A stretch of DNA of 64,000 nucleotides from Hyphomicrobium denitrificans ATCC 51888 (GCF_000143145.1 NC_014313.1:2418001-2482000); one strand, 5' to 3'; positions 1 through 9,428 are shown, counted from the stretch's first letter. Translations and numbers: made by a program. Notes: generated from the letters alone by a model not told the origin.

Positions 1-75
1 AGCAGTTCGATCGGCGTGGGCAGCGAGATCTGCCATCGCCATGACCGCGTACCGGCCTTTGGTCGTCAGTTCCAC
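1..75 (-). CDS. Rrf2-family regulator, IscR-like, N-terminal 25 residues only
   Basis: Only the first 25 codons lie in the window; the gene runs off the left edge. The reading frame starts at a GTG at 75-73 and gives the signature opening of Rrf2/IscR regulators, with the block LTTKGRYAVMAM that begins the winged helix-turn-helix. An upstream GGAGA (complement of 81-86) is well placed as ribosome binding site. Family knowledge: IscR senses Fe-S clusters and controls suf/isc operons, and in many Hyphomicrobiales it heads the suf operon next to an alpha/beta hydrolase. That arrangement fits here, with the hydrolase divergent at 342, but the suf genes themselves are outside the window, so the IscR assignment is inference. 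Confidence 0.75.
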   Translation of the reverse strand, partial: MELTTKGRYAVMAMADLAAHADRTA

Positions 76-93
76 ATTCGTCTCCGGACTAGA

Positions 94-111
94 GCCGCCT
101 CAAGTGGCGGC
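94..111 (-). promoter_or_regulatory. Leader hairpin just upstream of the iscR-like start
   Basis: GCCGCC and GGCGGC form a perfect 6-bp stem with a 6-base loop, ending 8 bases before the Shine-Dalgarno of the iscR-like gene. No T-run follows, so it looks more like a leader structure than a terminator. Function unknown. Confidence 0.35.
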
Positions 112-199
112 GAAATCCTTGCCTTGCGTCCGATACCCCCGACTGTGCTAAGACAGCCGCCTTGACTTGCGGCTTGAACGTTAACAAAGCTAGGAAGTG

Positions 200-216
200 T
201 TTCGAACCGTTCTAAA
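200..216. promoter_or_regulatory. Putative Irr (ICE) operator
   Basis: The 17-base word TTTCGAACCGTTCTAAA matches the alphaproteobacterial iron control element, TTTAGAA-N3-TTCTAAA, at 13 of 14 arm positions. It sits between the iscR-like gene (start 75) and the alpha/beta hydrolase (start 342). Irr, a Fur-family regulator, is known to control iron-sulfur and haem genes in this group. Which of the two promoters it serves cannot be read from sequence; the suf side is the more likely target. Confidence 0.65.
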
Positions 217-341
217 CTTATGGAAATCCTGAGTGCAGAAGTCAAGGTTCAAGAATCAGAGCCACGAGGATTTGAACGCCACCTCGTGTCCGAGCGCCCA
301 GTCGGCCTGATCCCGATCACCACAAACCGAGAAGTTTTCCG

Positions 342-1127
342 ATGCCCGAACTGATTATCAATGGTCCCGGCGGTCGCCTGGAGGCCCGTTATCATCACGA
401 AGCCAGCAGCGACAGCCCGATCGCGCTCATCCTTCATCCGCACCCGCAGCTCGGCGGGACGATGAACAACCAGGTTGTTTATACGCTTTACCACACGTTC
501 GCGGCGCGCGGCTTCTCGGTGCTGCGTTTCAATTTCCGCGGCGTCGGCCGGAGTCAGGGCGTGTGGGACAGCGGTCCCGGCGAGCTTGCGGACGCGGCGT
601 CCGCGCTCGATTGGCTGCAGCTCGTCAAGCCCGACGCCAAAACCTGCTGGATCGCGGGCGTTTCGTTCGGAACGTGGATCGCGATGCAGCTTCTGATGCG
701 GCGGCCGGAGATCGACGGCTTCATCTGCGTCGCGCCGCTCGCGAACCTTTATGATTTCAACTTCCTCGCCCCGTGTCCGTCGTCGGGCCTGCTCGTCAAC
801 GGCGAACACGATCGGGTTGTCCCGACGTCGTCGGTTGCGGAAATGTCGGTGAAGACGAAAGTCCAGCGCGGCATCAAGATCGCGCACGAGGTCATCCCCG
901 GCGCCAACCATTTCTTCGAGAACAAGACTGAAGAACTGGGCGACGTTGTCGGCAAATATCTCGACGAGCGCATGATCCAATTCGAGCAGGATCGCGAACG
1001 CAACAAAGAACGCGAACGCGAACGTGAGCGCGAACGTCAGCGTCAGCGCGAGCTCGAGCGGATGGAAGCGCAGAGCGCGCCGGTTGCTAGCTCAGGCGGC
1101 ACCGAGGACGACAGCGACGACGAATAA
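342..1127 (+). CDS. Alpha/beta hydrolase with a charged Arg/Glu tail
   Basis: 261 residues of alpha/beta hydrolase type: HPHPQLGGTM near residue 32 is the oxyanion-region motif of the dienelactone-hydrolase-like group, FRGVGRSQG lies at about 65-73, and AGVSFGTW (about 105-112) is the nucleophile elbow with Ser. GEHDRVVP and GANHFFE supply the probable Asp and His. The substrate is not evident. After the catalytic fold ends near residue 213 there is a highly charged Arg/Glu repeat (216-241) and an acidic end. GAGAAG 8 bases upstream supports the start. This family commonly sits beside iscR/suf in Hyphomicrobiales, as here, but its role there is not established. Confidence 0.85.
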   Translation: MPELIINGPGGRLEARYHHEASSDSPIALILHPHPQLGGTMNNQVVYTLYHTFAARGFSVLRFNFRGVGRSQGVWDSGPGELADAASALDWLQLVKPDAKTCWIAGVSFGTWIAMQLLMRRPEIDGFICVAPLANLYDFNFLAPCPSSGLLVNGEHDRVVPTSSVAEMSVKTKVQRGIKIAHEVIPGANHFFENKTEELGDVVGKYLDERMIQFEQDRERNKERERERERERQRQRELERMEAQSAPVASSGGTEDDSDDE

Positions 1128-1154
1128 AGCGCTGCATTCAAGCATAATTCGTAA

Positions 1155-2276
1155 TCAGGTCTTGCGTGCCGGCGATGGATCGGCACGCAGGCCGCCTGTC
1201 ATTGGTGCGCGCACTCCGGTCGTGCCCGGAAATGTAATCGGCAGCCCTTTGGCTGATCGAACCGCGAGATAGCCCCAGGCCTCCGCCTCCAGGCTATCAC
1301 CATCGATGCCAACAGCTTCGGCTGGGACGACGGCGTGCTGCACGCGTTCGGCCAGGAGCCGCATGATCGTGCGATTTCGCCGTCCGCCGCCCGCGACGAT
1401 CCAAAGCTCCGGCTCTTCCGGCATATGCTCGCGCGATTTCGCAATGCTCTGCGCGGTGAACGCTGCGAGCGTCGCGGCGCCGTCGTCGGTCGACAGCATC
1501 TCTATGGCGCGCGTGGCGAAGGTGTTTCGGTCGAGGGACTTCGGCGACGGCCTGGCGAAAAACGTGTGGCTCAGCAGATCGCGAACGATTTCGTCGTCGG
1601 TTTTCCCGCGAGCCGCCGCTGCGCCGTCCTCGTCGAGTGAGAGTTTTGTCCGCCGTAGCATCCAGTCGTCGAGCAGCGCGTTTCCGGGGCCTGTATCGAA
1701 CGCGATCAGCGCGCCATCCCGGCCGATCCAGGTGACGTTCGCGACGCCGCCGATATTGACGATGGCGAGCGGCCGCTGCGGAAGCTTGGCCGTCAACGCA
1801 CGATGATAGACCGGGACAAGCGGCGCGCCCTGCCCACCCGCCGCGACATCGGCCGCACGAAGATCATAGATTACGGGGCAGCGCGTCGCGCCCGCCAGCA
1901 GCTCGCCGAGTCCAAGCTGGATCGTCAGTCCGTCGTCGGGGCGGTGCAGCACCGTCTGGCCGTGAAAGCCGATTACGTCGATGGACGCCGCCTCGATGCC
2001 GGATGCTCTCAAGAATTCGGCGACGGCGTCGGCGTGCCGCGTGGTGAGCGCGTGCTCGGCCTCCGACAGCGCAGCTGGGCGCTCACGTCGCGAGGTCAGG
2101 TTACCAGCTGCGGCGATCGCCGCGGCGAGAGTGCCTCGCATCCGCTCGTCATAGGGAAAAGTCTGCGCCGGGCCGCGTTTCGCGATGGTTTCGCCGTCCG
2201 TTTCGAGATAGGCGACGTCGATGCCGTCCAGCGACGTTCCGCTCATCAGGCCGATGGCGCGCATCACCTTGCCCAT
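1155..2276 (-). CDS. anmK: Anhydro-N-acetylmuramic acid kinase
   Basis: AnmK phosphorylates and opens anhydro-MurNAc released during peptidoglycan turnover, giving MurNAc-6-phosphate for cell-wall recycling in the cytoplasm. The ATP-binding opening [14 protein letters not shown] is at residues 8-21. [11 protein letters not shown] and [10 protein letters not shown] are the family sugar-binding blocks, and [13 protein letters not shown] is also diagnostic. At 373 residues it has normal length. I chose the ATG at 2276 because GGAAGG lies 5 bases upstream; a second ATG at 2264 is possible. The open frame extends further upstream but would overlap tyrS, so that extension is rejected. It is divergent from tyrS with about 75 bases between the starts. 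Confidence 0.93.
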   Translation of the reverse strand: MGKVMRAIGLMSGTSLDGIDVAYLETDGETIAKRGPAQTFPYDERMRGTLAAAIAAAGNLTSRRERPAALSEAEHALTTRHADAVAEFLRASGIEAASIDVIGFHGQTVLHRPDDGLTIQLGLGELLAGATRCPVIYDLRAADVAAGGQGAPLVPVYHRALTAKLPQRPLAIVNIGGVANVTWIGRDGALIAFDTGPGNALLDDWMLRRTKLSLDEDGAAAARGKTDDEIVRDLLSHTFFARPSPKSLDRNTFATRAIEMLSTDDGAATLAAFTAQSIAKSREHMPEEPELWIVAGGGRRNRTIMRLLAERVQHAVVPAEAVGIDGDSLEAEAWGYLAVRSAKGLPITFPGTTGVRAPMTGGLRADPSPARKT

Positions 2277-2351
2277 AACCACCTTCCCGTGCATGTTGCC
2301 GCCGCCTTGCCCCTGAGACGGGCGCAATCCGAACGAAAGCTCCGAGTTGCA

Positions 2352-3608
2352 ATGCCGACACTGAAGTCCGAATTCCTGCAGATTATGACCGAGCGCGGTT
2401 TCATCCACCAGTGCTCAGATCTCGATGGCCTCGACAAAGCCGGCTCCGAGGGGCGCATCGTCGCCTATGCGGGCTATGACTGTACGGCGCCATCGCTGCA
2501 CGTCGGACACCTGATCTCGATCATGATGCTGTCGTGGCTGCAAAAGACGGGCGGCAAGCCGATCGCGCTGATGGGTGGCGGCACGACGCGAGTCGGCGAT
2601 CCGTCCGGCAAGGACGAGACGCGCCAGATCCGCACGGTCGAGGAGATCGACGCCAACAAGGAGAGCATCAAGCGCGTCTTCTCGAACTTCCTGACTTTCG
2701 GATCCGCCAAATCCGATGCGCTGATGGTCGACAACGCCGAGTGGCTCGCGCCGCTCAACTACATCGAATTCCTGCGCGACGTCGGACGGCATTTCTCCGT
2801 CAACCGCATGCTGACGATGGATAGCGCGAAGCTGCGCCTCGATCGCGAGCAGGAGCTGTCGTTCATCGAATTCAACTACATGCTGCTGCAGTCCTACGAC
2901 TTCGTCGAACTCAATCGCCGCTATGGCTGCAATCTGCAGATGGGCGGCTCGGACCAGTGGGGCAACATCGTCACCGGCATCGATCTCGGCCGCAGAATGG
3001 GCGTCAAAGAGCAGCTTTTCGGATTGACGTGCCCGCTGCTGACGACGTCGTCGGGCGCCAAGATGGGCAAGACCGCTTCGGGCGCGGTGTGGCTCAACGA
3101 AGCGCAGCTTTCGGCCTACGATTACTGGCAGTTCTGGCGCAACACGGAAGACGCTGATGTGGCGCGCTTCCTGAAGCTGTTCACGATGCTGCCGCTCGAC
3201 GAGATCGCGAGGCTTTCGAGCCTCGGCGGCGCGGAGATCAACGAAGCGAAGAAGACGCTCGCGACGGAAGCGACGGCGCTCGTGCACGGCCGCGAGAAGG
3301 CTGAGGCGGCGGCCGAGACGGCGCGCAAAACGTTCGAGCAGGGTGCGCTTGCGACCGACCTTCCGACGATCGAGATATCTTCGGCAGAGTTCGACGCGGG
3401 CCTCGGCGTGTTGACGGCGTTCGTCAAGGCCGGGCTCGTTGCGTCGAACAGCGAGGCGCGGCGGCAAATTCAAGGCGGCGGGCTCAAGATCAACGATGAG
3501 GCCGTGACGTCGGACAAGGCCGTAATCAAGGCGACCGATGCGGTGTCGAACGGCGTTATCAAGCTGTCGCTCGGCAAGAAGAAGCACGTGCTTCTGAAGC
3601 CGGTCTGA
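2352..3608 (+). CDS. tyrS: Tyrosyl-tRNA synthetase
   Basis: 418-residue class I aminoacyl-tRNA synthetase that charges tRNA-Tyr. The HIGH-type signature is HVGH in the block [26 protein letters not shown] binds tyrosine, and the KMSKS-type loop is [11 protein letters not shown]. The C-terminal S4-like RNA-binding region includes [17 protein letters not shown] near residue 366. Length is typical of bacterial TyrRS. The ATG at 2352 gives the family N-terminus, MPTLKSEFL. It is divergent from anmK and convergent with the AsmA-like gene, whose stop lies 22 bases beyond its own. No terminator is obvious in that gap. Confidence 0.97.
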   Translation: MPTLKSEFLQIMTERGFIHQCSDLDGLDKAGSEGRIVAYAGYDCTAPSLHVGHLISIMMLSWLQKTGGKPIALMGGGTTRVGDPSGKDETRQIRTVEEIDANKESIKRVFSNFLTFGSAKSDALMVDNAEWLAPLNYIEFLRDVGRHFSVNRMLTMDSAKLRLDREQELSFIEFNYMLLQSYDFVELNRRYGCNLQMGGSDQWGNIVTGIDLGRRMGVKEQLFGLTCPLLTTSSGAKMGKTASGAVWLNEAQLSAYDYWQFWRNTEDADVARFLKLFTMLPLDEIARLSSLGGAEINEAKKTLATEATALVHGREKAEAAAETARKTFEQGALATDLPTIEISSAEFDAGLGVLTAFVKAGLVASNSEARRQIQGGGLKINDEAVTSDKAVIKATDAVSNGVIKLSLGKKKHVLLKPV

Positions 3609-3630
3609 TCTCAGCGCGACGCGTTAGCGA

Positions 3631-6600
3631 CTATTGCGACGGCTGCGTCGTCGAAGACCAGCCGTCGATCGAGCCCGCCTGAGCTTCGGCGGGCTTTTTC
3701 GGCTTCGATTTGACTTTGTTCGCGCTGGCCCGTTTGGTTTTCTGGCCGGTCGAAGATTCATCAGGCGATGTCTGACGTATGCGCGCGGCCGTCGAGTCCT
3801 GAGGCACGCGGTCGTCGCCGCGGATCTGCACCTTCGGATCGGACGCCGTCATCTGGAACACTTCGCGGAAGATTCCAGGCGCGACCAGCGACAGTGGATT
3901 GACGATCACCTGCGGATTGGCGGTCGGGCCCTGGACCGCGAACGTAATGCCGAAAATGCCTTCGCCTTGTGTGCCGGAGATGATCTGGCCAAGCAGCGGA
4001 ATGCCGCCGAGAGCGCCGTTCAATCCTTGCAGCGGAATATAGGTGCCGCCGAAATTGACGTGCCTGGTTTTGAAATCGACCTTGCCGCGCAGGTTGGCGC
4101 CCAGCAGCGGACCTTTGAGGTACGCTTCCTCAAGGACGAACTGACCGTAACCAACAGAGAATGGCGCGCGCATCCGATCGAACTCGAAGACTTCGCGCGT
4201 CACGTTGCGGCGTCCTTGAATCGCCGGCCGCCCCTGGTCGGCGCTGCTGACAACCTCGCTGACGATCGGGTCGCCGAGAATCTTGAAATCCTCGACCGCG
4301 AGAATTCCGGTTTTTTCCGCCGGTCCTGATCCGTCGAGATTGACGTCAAGGCGCAGGCGGCCGCCCTGCATGTTGGGATAGAAATTGACGAGCTTCAGCA
4401 CCTGCCCGGCGTCGGAGGAATTGACTAACAGGCGGCGCGTTCCGGTACTCTTATCGACTTCGGCCGAAAGCGGCGCGCCACCGTCGAGTGTGCCTTTGGC
4501 GTCGAGCGCCGCGAGATTTCCGGCACGCGTTTCGATCTGCATTTTCAGGTTACGGAGCGAGACGTCGTAGCCCCCGATGACGTTTTCGATCTGGACGTTG
4601 ACGCGCGCGCCTTTGGCGGCTACGGGCGCATTGCCTTTGCGATCGGGACCGTTACCGACGTTAAACAGCGAGCGGAAGAAGTTGCGGCCGTCAAAGGTCT
4701 TGCCCGACGCATCGATGGACCACATGTCGTCCTTGCCGCGCGATCCCTTGACGTCAAGTCGCGACACGACATTGAGCATCAGGTTCGGAAACTCGAACTG
4801 CTTGATCTTGTTGTCGGAGCCGACGACGATTTTTCCTTCGGCGGCGATGTCGTCACTTGAAATTTTGAAGCGCTGCAGCTCGGTGTCGTGGTTCGGGTTG
4901 CTGACGATTTCAGCATCGACCGAGGCGGTGCGCCCGGCCGCCTTGTGCCATTGCAGATGATCGAGCGTCATGTCTGCGTTGGTCAGGTCGGCATGAAGCT
5001 TGACGGCCAGCGGGCCATTGGCGGCGGGCTCGAGCAGGACTTCGATCGGGACGACGCCTTGCACGATGTCGTTGATATCGAGACCAAGCTGCGTGCGATC
5101 GGCGTCATCAAGCTTGGCCATGATCTTGATCGGCGGCTGCTGCCCCGCCTTCGGACCGAGCAGACGCTGGCCCGCGATCTTCGCCGGAACGCCATTGACG
5201 AGCAGGTCGCCTTTCGCATCGAGCGTCGTGTCGGTGAGATCGAGATTGAGCGTGAAGCCCTGGACATCGAACCTGCCCGCGACCTTGCCAAAGCGACCGT
5301 CGGTAATTCGCGCCTTGCCGCTGACGGAAATGTCGTCGCCCGAGACGTTCGGTATGAAGGGCACCTTGATGTCGAAGTGTGCATCGACCTTGCCTTCGCC
5401 GGCTTTCGGAAGCTTCGGAGCGTCGCGCAGGTTGCGGATCGGTAGCGACTGAACGGTTTCGAGGAAGGGCGCGAGATCGCCCGACGCCGTAAGGCTGATC
5501 TGGCCATTCGGCCGCTCCGCCATGACGTTGTCGGTCTGCACGCTGACGTCCTTGATCGCGAGCCGCTGGCCGTCCGCGAGCGTCGTTTCGGCGGCGGGCA
5601 TCGCGATATCGAGGACGTTGTCCACGAGTTTCACCGACGCTTCCGGGATGGTAACCTCGGGCATCTCGGGCAGCGGCCGCAAGACCAGGTTCTTTGCACC
5701 GAAATTCGCCGTCACACGCTCAAGATCGGTCGACACGGTGACGGTGCCGGCGTCGACGCCGCCGACGTTGCCGTTGGTGAATCGCAACGTTCCGCCCTGG
5801 AAGTCGACGGCGGACATGTTCTTGCCGACCCACTCCCGGGTGCCGGTCGCCAACGCGCGGGGCCACAATGCTTTCAGCGTTTGCAGCGGCATCGGCGACG
5901 CCGAGAACTCCGCAGTCATACTTTGCCCGTCGGGACCCGCCTGCGTCGTGGCCTTGACTGTCGCGACGCCACCGCCGCCTGCGAGGCGGAACTCGTCGAT
6001 ATCGACCTGGCCGCGGCGCGGAATGATGGAGCCCTGCGCCGTCCAGCTGTCGATCGTCACAGGCGGCACGTTGAATTCGGGGGCTTCGAATACGCCATTC
6101 TTGCCGTCGAGCCCGAAGCGCCACTGCGGCGGCTCGTTCGCCTTTGCAACGTCCATCATCGCGCCGGAGAACATGATCGTTCCGTCGGCCCACTTGACCG
6201 GGCTCGGCTTCAAGTCCCAGCGCCGCTTCTTGCCGTCGTAGTCGAGCTTGAAAAGCCCGGCCGTCACATCCATCGGCTGCACGAGATAGGGCAATCGCGC
6301 GCGGCCCTTGCCGAATTCGAGCGCAAGGTCGCCGTTCTCGATTTCGCCCGAGCGCGTCAGCACAATGGTTGCATCGGCGGCCACGGGAAATTCGAACATG
6401 CCGAGGAGCGCGAGCGGCGGGGCCGCAGCGGCCAGCGTCGACGGTACGAGATCGCGGACGGTTGCTTTCACCTGCAGTTTATCGGCCGCCTCCCGCTCGT
6501 CCGTCAGGAACGAGATAGCCCACGGCCCCTGTTTCGATGCGACGAGCGCGCGGCCCGATATGAGGCTGCGCTGTCTCTGGTGGTTGAAGTCGACGCTGGC

Positions 6601-7446
6601 CTCATCGATGCGCCACGAGCTGCGCTGACCTTCATAGTCGACGACGACGGTTGCGTTCGAGAGGCCGAACTCGGTCAGATACGAGGTCGCGTCGAGGCGC
6701 TGACGCGCGCGATAGGACGAATCGCTCAACATCTTCGCGAGATTGAGCTGGTGGCCCGTGCGCACCGTTCGCACAGCGACGGTCGTGTTCGGCGCGACGG
6801 CGTCGTCTTGCTTGAGAGGCGTGGACGGGGCGCCTTGGTTAGGCACGCGGGCAGGCACGGGACGCGGCACGGCGCGTTCAAAGACGAAGCCGGACTCATC
6901 GGAATAGGCGAGCGCGATGATCGGATCGATCAATTCGATGCGTCGCGGGACGATGCGACCGCGCGTCAGCGCCGCGAGCGAGATGTTGACGGCGGCGAGC
7001 GGCGAGGAAAGGACGACGTCGCCGCCTTTTTCGAGGACGCTCACGTCGCGCAGGCGAAATTCCAGCTCACCGGAGGCGCCCAGGCGCAACTCCGCGCCGT
7101 CGATCCTGACCGAGCTTGCCGCCAGTTCCGCGTTGATGCCGCGCTCGATCGGGGCGACGACGAAATCGAAGCCGATCGGACCATGCCTGAGCCTCACGTA
7201 CAGAACGCCGACGCCGATTGCCACCAGTAGAACCAGCGGCATCACGACATAGAACATCATGCGGCAGCAGCGGAAAAACCTCCGCAGACCGCGCATCATT
7301 ACGGCCTCGTCAGGATCATTCTCATCATGCGATATCGCGACGCTACGCTCCGGCGAGGTCGTCGCACCGGGCCGGCTCGTGTAGTGCGCAGTCTGATCGG
7401 CGCCGCGTCCCTCAACGGGACGCCCGCCACTTACGGATTTCGCCAA
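3631..7446 (-). CDS. Giant AsmA-like / DUF3971 envelope protein
   Basis: 1271 residues. A basic cytoplasmic N-terminus is followed by one transmembrane segment at about 64-84. The remainder is a very long beta-rich periplasmic region. The C-terminal block GGIPLLGQIISGTQGEGIFGI, followed by VNPLSLVAPGIFREVF, is the hallmark of YhdP/AsmA-like (DUF3971) proteins. Such proteins are thought to bridge the inner and outer membranes and help move phospholipids; applying that here is inference. The last 80 residues are low-complexity Lys/Pro/Ser. The start is a TTG at 7446 with GAGGAG 5 bases upstream; a Met pair near residue 50 is an alternative that would keep the membrane anchor. It stands alone, convergent with tyrS. 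Confidence 0.85.
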   Translation of the reverse strand: MAKSVSGGRPVEGRGADQTAHYTSRPGATTSPERSVAISHDENDPDEAVMMRGLRRFFRCCRMMFYVVMPLVLLVAIGVGVLYVRLRHGPIGFDFVVAPIERGINAELAASSVRIDGAELRLGASGELEFRLRDVSVLEKGGDVVLSSPLAAVNISLAALTRGRIVPRRIELIDPIIALAYSDESGFVFERAVPRPVPARVPNQGAPSTPLKQDDAVAPNTTVAVRTVRTGHQLNLAKMLSDSSYRARQRLDATSYLTEFGLSNATVVVDYEGQRSSWRIDEASVDFNHQRQRSLISGRALVASKQGPWAISFLTDEREAADKLQVKATVRDLVPSTLAAAAPPLALLGMFEFPVAADATIVLTRSGEIENGDLALEFGKGRARLPYLVQPMDVTAGLFKLDYDGKKRRWDLKPSPVKWADGTIMFSGAMMDVAKANEPPQWRFGLDGKNGVFEAPEFNVPPVTIDSWTAQGSIIPRRGQVDIDEFRLAGGGGVATVKATTQAGPDGQSMTAEFSASPMPLQTLKALWPRALATGTREWVGKNMSAVDFQGGTLRFTNGNVGGVDAGTVTVSTDLERVTANFGAKNLVLRPLPEMPEVTIPEASVKLVDNVLDIAMPAAETTLADGQRLAIKDVSVQTDNVMAERPNGQISLTASGDLAPFLETVQSLPIRNLRDAPKLPKAGEGKVDAHFDIKVPFIPNVSGDDISVSGKARITDGRFGKVAGRFDVQGFTLNLDLTDTTLDAKGDLLVNGVPAKIAGQRLLGPKAGQQPPIKIMAKLDDADRTQLGLDINDIVQGVVPIEVLLEPAANGPLAVKLHADLTNADMTLDHLQWHKAAGRTASVDAEIVSNPNHDTELQRFKISSDDIAAEGKIVVGSDNKIKQFEFPNLMLNVVSRLDVKGSRGKDDMWSIDASGKTFDGRNFFRSLFNVGNGPDRKGNAPVAAKGARVNVQIENVIGGYDVSLRNLKMQIETRAGNLAALDAKGTLDGGAPLSAEVDKSTGTRRLLVNSSDAGQVLKLVNFYPNMQGGRLRLDVNLDGSGPAEKTGILAVEDFKILGDPIVSEVVSSADQGRPAIQGRRNVTREVFEFDRMRAPFSVGYGQFVLEEAYLKGPLLGANLRGKVDFKTRHVNFGGTYIPLQGLNGALGGIPLLGQIISGTQGEGIFGITFAVQGPTANPQVIVNPLSLVAPGIFREVFQMTASDPKVQIRGDDRVPQDSTAARIRQTSPDESSTGQKTKRASANKVKSKPKKPAEAQAGSIDGWSSTTQPSQ

Positions 7447-7612
7447 CGCCGCTCCTCACACCCCCGCGGACGGCAACACCAACGACTGACTGATCCGCGC
7501 CTTCCGGCGAACGGACAGACCTAGGTACCCGACAAGCTACAAAATGCTGGTTTCCATTCGTACGCGATGGCACGTACAGATGTAAAAGCGACAAAAGAAA
7601 GGCACTTTCAAG

Positions 7613-8080
7613 ATGCTTCAAGACGGTGAGAACGCTCCCGACTTTTCGCTGCCTGACGACGCCGGTTCGGTCGTGCGTCTGTCGAAGCTCAAGGGGCGTC
7701 CGGTGGTCGTTTATTTCTATCCCAAGGACGACACCTCGGGCTGCACGCAGGAGGCCAAGGATTTCTCGTGCCTCGCGGATCAATTCGCCAAGGCGGGCGC
7801 TGACGTCGTCGGCATTTCTCCCGACAGCTCGGCGAGCCACAAGAAATTCAAAACCAAATACGACCTGCCGCTGCGGCTCCTCGCGGACGAAAACAAGGAT
7901 GCCGCCAACGCTTACGGCGTGTGGGTCGAAAAAAGCATGTATGGCCGCAAATACATGGGCGTCGAACGCTCGACATTTTTGATCGATTCCAAAGGCAAGA
8001 TCGTCCGAAGTTGGCGCAAGGTGAAAATCCCGGGCCATGCCGAGGATGTGCTGGCTGCGGTCAAGGCGTTAGCCAAATGA
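7613..8080 (+). CDS. bcp: Peroxiredoxin, Bcp/PrxQ type
   Basis: 155-residue thiol peroxidase that reduces peroxides in the cytoplasm using thioredoxin. The peroxidatic cysteine is Cys44 in the block YFYPKDDTSGCTQEAKDF. In classical Bcp the resolving cysteine is five residues on; here that position is Lys49. A second cysteine, Cys53, could act instead, or the enzyme is of 1-Cys type. GVWVEKSMYGRKYMGVERSTFLID is close to the family consensus in its C-terminal half. AAAGG about 10 bases upstream supports the start. It is divergent from the AsmA-like gene and followed by a bactofilin 207 bases on. Confidence 0.93.
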   Translation: MLQDGENAPDFSLPDDAGSVVRLSKLKGRPVVVYFYPKDDTSGCTQEAKDFSCLADQFAKAGADVVGISPDSSASHKKFKTKYDLPLRLLADENKDAANAYGVWVEKSMYGRKYMGVERSTFLIDSKGKIVRSWRKVKIPGHAEDVLAAVKALAK

Positions 8081-8131
8081 GCAGAAAGTGCGCAGTTCGG
8101 GCCGTTCGTTGATCTTCTGCCACAGTGTGCG

Positions 8132-8164
8132 CCCAGGATTGTAGGGGCTGCTTATAATCCTGGG
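8132..8164. other. Inverted repeat in the bcp-bactofilin gap
   Basis: CCCAGGATT and AATCCTGGG form a perfect 9-bp stem around a 15-base loop. No T-run follows, so termination is doubtful. The right part includes TATAAT (8153-8158), which could be the -10 box for the bactofilin gene, leaving a leader of roughly 120 bases; no convincing -35 was found. Confidence 0.35.
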
Positions 8165-8287
8165 GATTGTCGGTGCATTAGTTGTGGCTACCGGCTGAAC
8201 CGGAGCGATGAAGGTGCTAACCGAATCACATGTGCTCGCGCGCCGGGCACCGCTTGTTGCTTAAGTTGTGTGAGGGGATGATTTCCG

Positions 8288-8806
8288 ATGTTGCCGAACT
8301 TTCGCCGCTCAGAGACGGACACGCCGAAGCTGCAAACGGTGGCGGCGACGTCTGAAGTTCCTCCCGCCCCCTCATTTCAGCCGCGCCCGTTTCTGACGGT
8401 GCCGCAGGCCGAACCCGCCAAATCCGTTTCGGTCATCGGCCGCGATCTGACGATCGCCGGCAACCTCATCTGCAAAGGTGAAGTGCAGGTCGATGGTATC
8501 GTCGAAGGCGATATCGAAGGCAGCCATGTCGTCGTCGGCGAAGGCGCGACCGTGACGGGCAGCATTTCGGCGGAGGAAGTGGTCGTTCGCGGACACGTCG
8601 TCGGCTCTGTTCACAGCAAGCGCGTGATGCTGCAAACGACGAGTGAGGTCGAAGGCGATATCTTCCATCAATCGCTGTCGATCGAACAAGGCGCAATGTT
8701 CGAGGGCAAGTCACGGCGGACCAATGAAGATCCGCGGACGCTTCTGAAAAAGTCCGAGCCGATCGGCTTCTCGCTGCCGCCCCGGCTTCCGGAACTGACC
8801 AACTAA
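8288..8806 (+). CDS. Bactofilin (first copy)
   Basis: 172 residues. A Pro-rich disordered N-terminal part (about 1-45) precedes a bactofilin right-handed beta-helix core, from SVIGRDLTIAGNLICKG to about residue 140, with the repeated Gly/Val/Glu pattern VDGIVEGDIEG. A short disordered tail follows. Bactofilins polymerise into membrane-associated filaments that position cell-wall enzymes, stalks or chromosome machinery. A paralog occurs at 32000 with the same design. The SD is GAGGGGATG-like, close to the start. It converges on an acetyltransferase gene across a hairpin. Confidence 0.9.
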   Translation: MLPNFRRSETDTPKLQTVAATSEVPPAPSFQPRPFLTVPQAEPAKSVSVIGRDLTIAGNLICKGEVQVDGIVEGDIEGSHVVVGEGATVTGSISAEEVVVRGHVVGSVHSKRVMLQTTSEVEGDIFHQSLSIEQGAMFEGKSRRTNEDPRTLLKKSEPIGFSLPPRLPELTN

Positions 8807-8842
8807 GCGCACAGATTTCAATCCCTAGCGTCGTGCAACTCT

Positions 8843-8873
8843 CCGGCCGTCTTTTTTGGAATTCGACGGCCGG
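8843..8873. terminator. Hairpin between convergent genes
   Basis: CCGGCCGTC and GACGGCCGG form a perfect 9-bp stem. The T-run TTTTTT lies in the loop rather than after the stem, so it is an imperfect intrinsic terminator. Its position between the bactofilin and the acetyltransferase, both ending here, supports a role in ending both transcripts. Confidence 0.5.
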
Positions 8874-8879
8874 ACGCTT

Positions 8880-9428
8880 TCAGCCCAACGCGCGCCCCAG
8901 ACAGACGAGCGCATCTGCAGCTCCGCCGCGCGCAACTTCGCAAAACCCATTACGATTGTAGAAGCGAACATTCGCTGAAGCCGCGCTCGTGATGACGTGG
9001 ACGCCGGACGCGCCTGCACGCTGTGCATCAGCGATGAACGCGTCGATCAACCGTCCGCCAATGCCGGAGCCGCGATGGGCGGGCGCGACGTTCACGTGAA
9101 GATGCGCGGGATAGCGCTGCGTCGCATCGCGGAACGCCGTGATAGCGGCGTCCTGAACTTTGCTGGATGCGGGGTCTTCTATGGCGCCGACGAGATACCC
9201 CGCAACATCGCCCGCCGCCGTTATCGCCAGATAGGCGAACTGCGGATCGTCCCGAAGGTAGCGCCCGAGCCAGCGCTCGCGGAAAGCCGTCCGCGCGGCT
9301 TCGCTTTCGAACGATTTCGTATTGCTCGCTTCGAAAAAGATCGTGTCGATCGCAGCGTCGAGTTCAGACGTTCTCGAGACATCAAGATAGCGGACGATGG
9401 CAATGCGCGTGGACATAAGCGCCCGCAT
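8880..9428 (-). CDS. GNAT N-acetyltransferase
   Basis: 182 residues of the GNAT fold. The acetyl-CoA-binding motif is LHVNVAPAHRGSGIGGRLIDAF (R/Q-x-x-G-x-G/A as RGSGIG) at about residues 108-129, and RFYNRNGF is the usual end motif. An N-terminal segment with W and Y residues resembles acetyltransferases near OGA-type enzymes. The substrate is not predictable. Two in-frame ATGs (9428 and 9416) could start it; neither has a strong SD. It follows the small lipoprotein gene by about 40 bases on the same strand, so the two may be co-transcribed. Confidence 0.82.
   Translation of the reverse strand: MRALMSTRIAIVRYLDVSRTSELDAAIDTIFFEASNTKSFESEAARTAFRERWLGRYLRDDPQFAYLAITAAGDVAGYLVGAIEDPASSKVQDAAITAFRDATQRYPAHLHVNVAPAHRGSGIGGRLIDAFIADAQRAGASGVHVITSAASANVRFYNRNGFCEVARGGAADALVCLGRALG

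Noticed and set aside
249..980. 243-codon frame on the minus strand over the alpha/beta hydrolase
   Set aside because: It is antisense to a gene with clear family motifs, is rich in Arg and low in structure, and lacks an SD.
2415..3587. 390-codon minus-strand frame over tyrS
   Set aside because: Shadow of the TyrRS codons; no motif and no SD.
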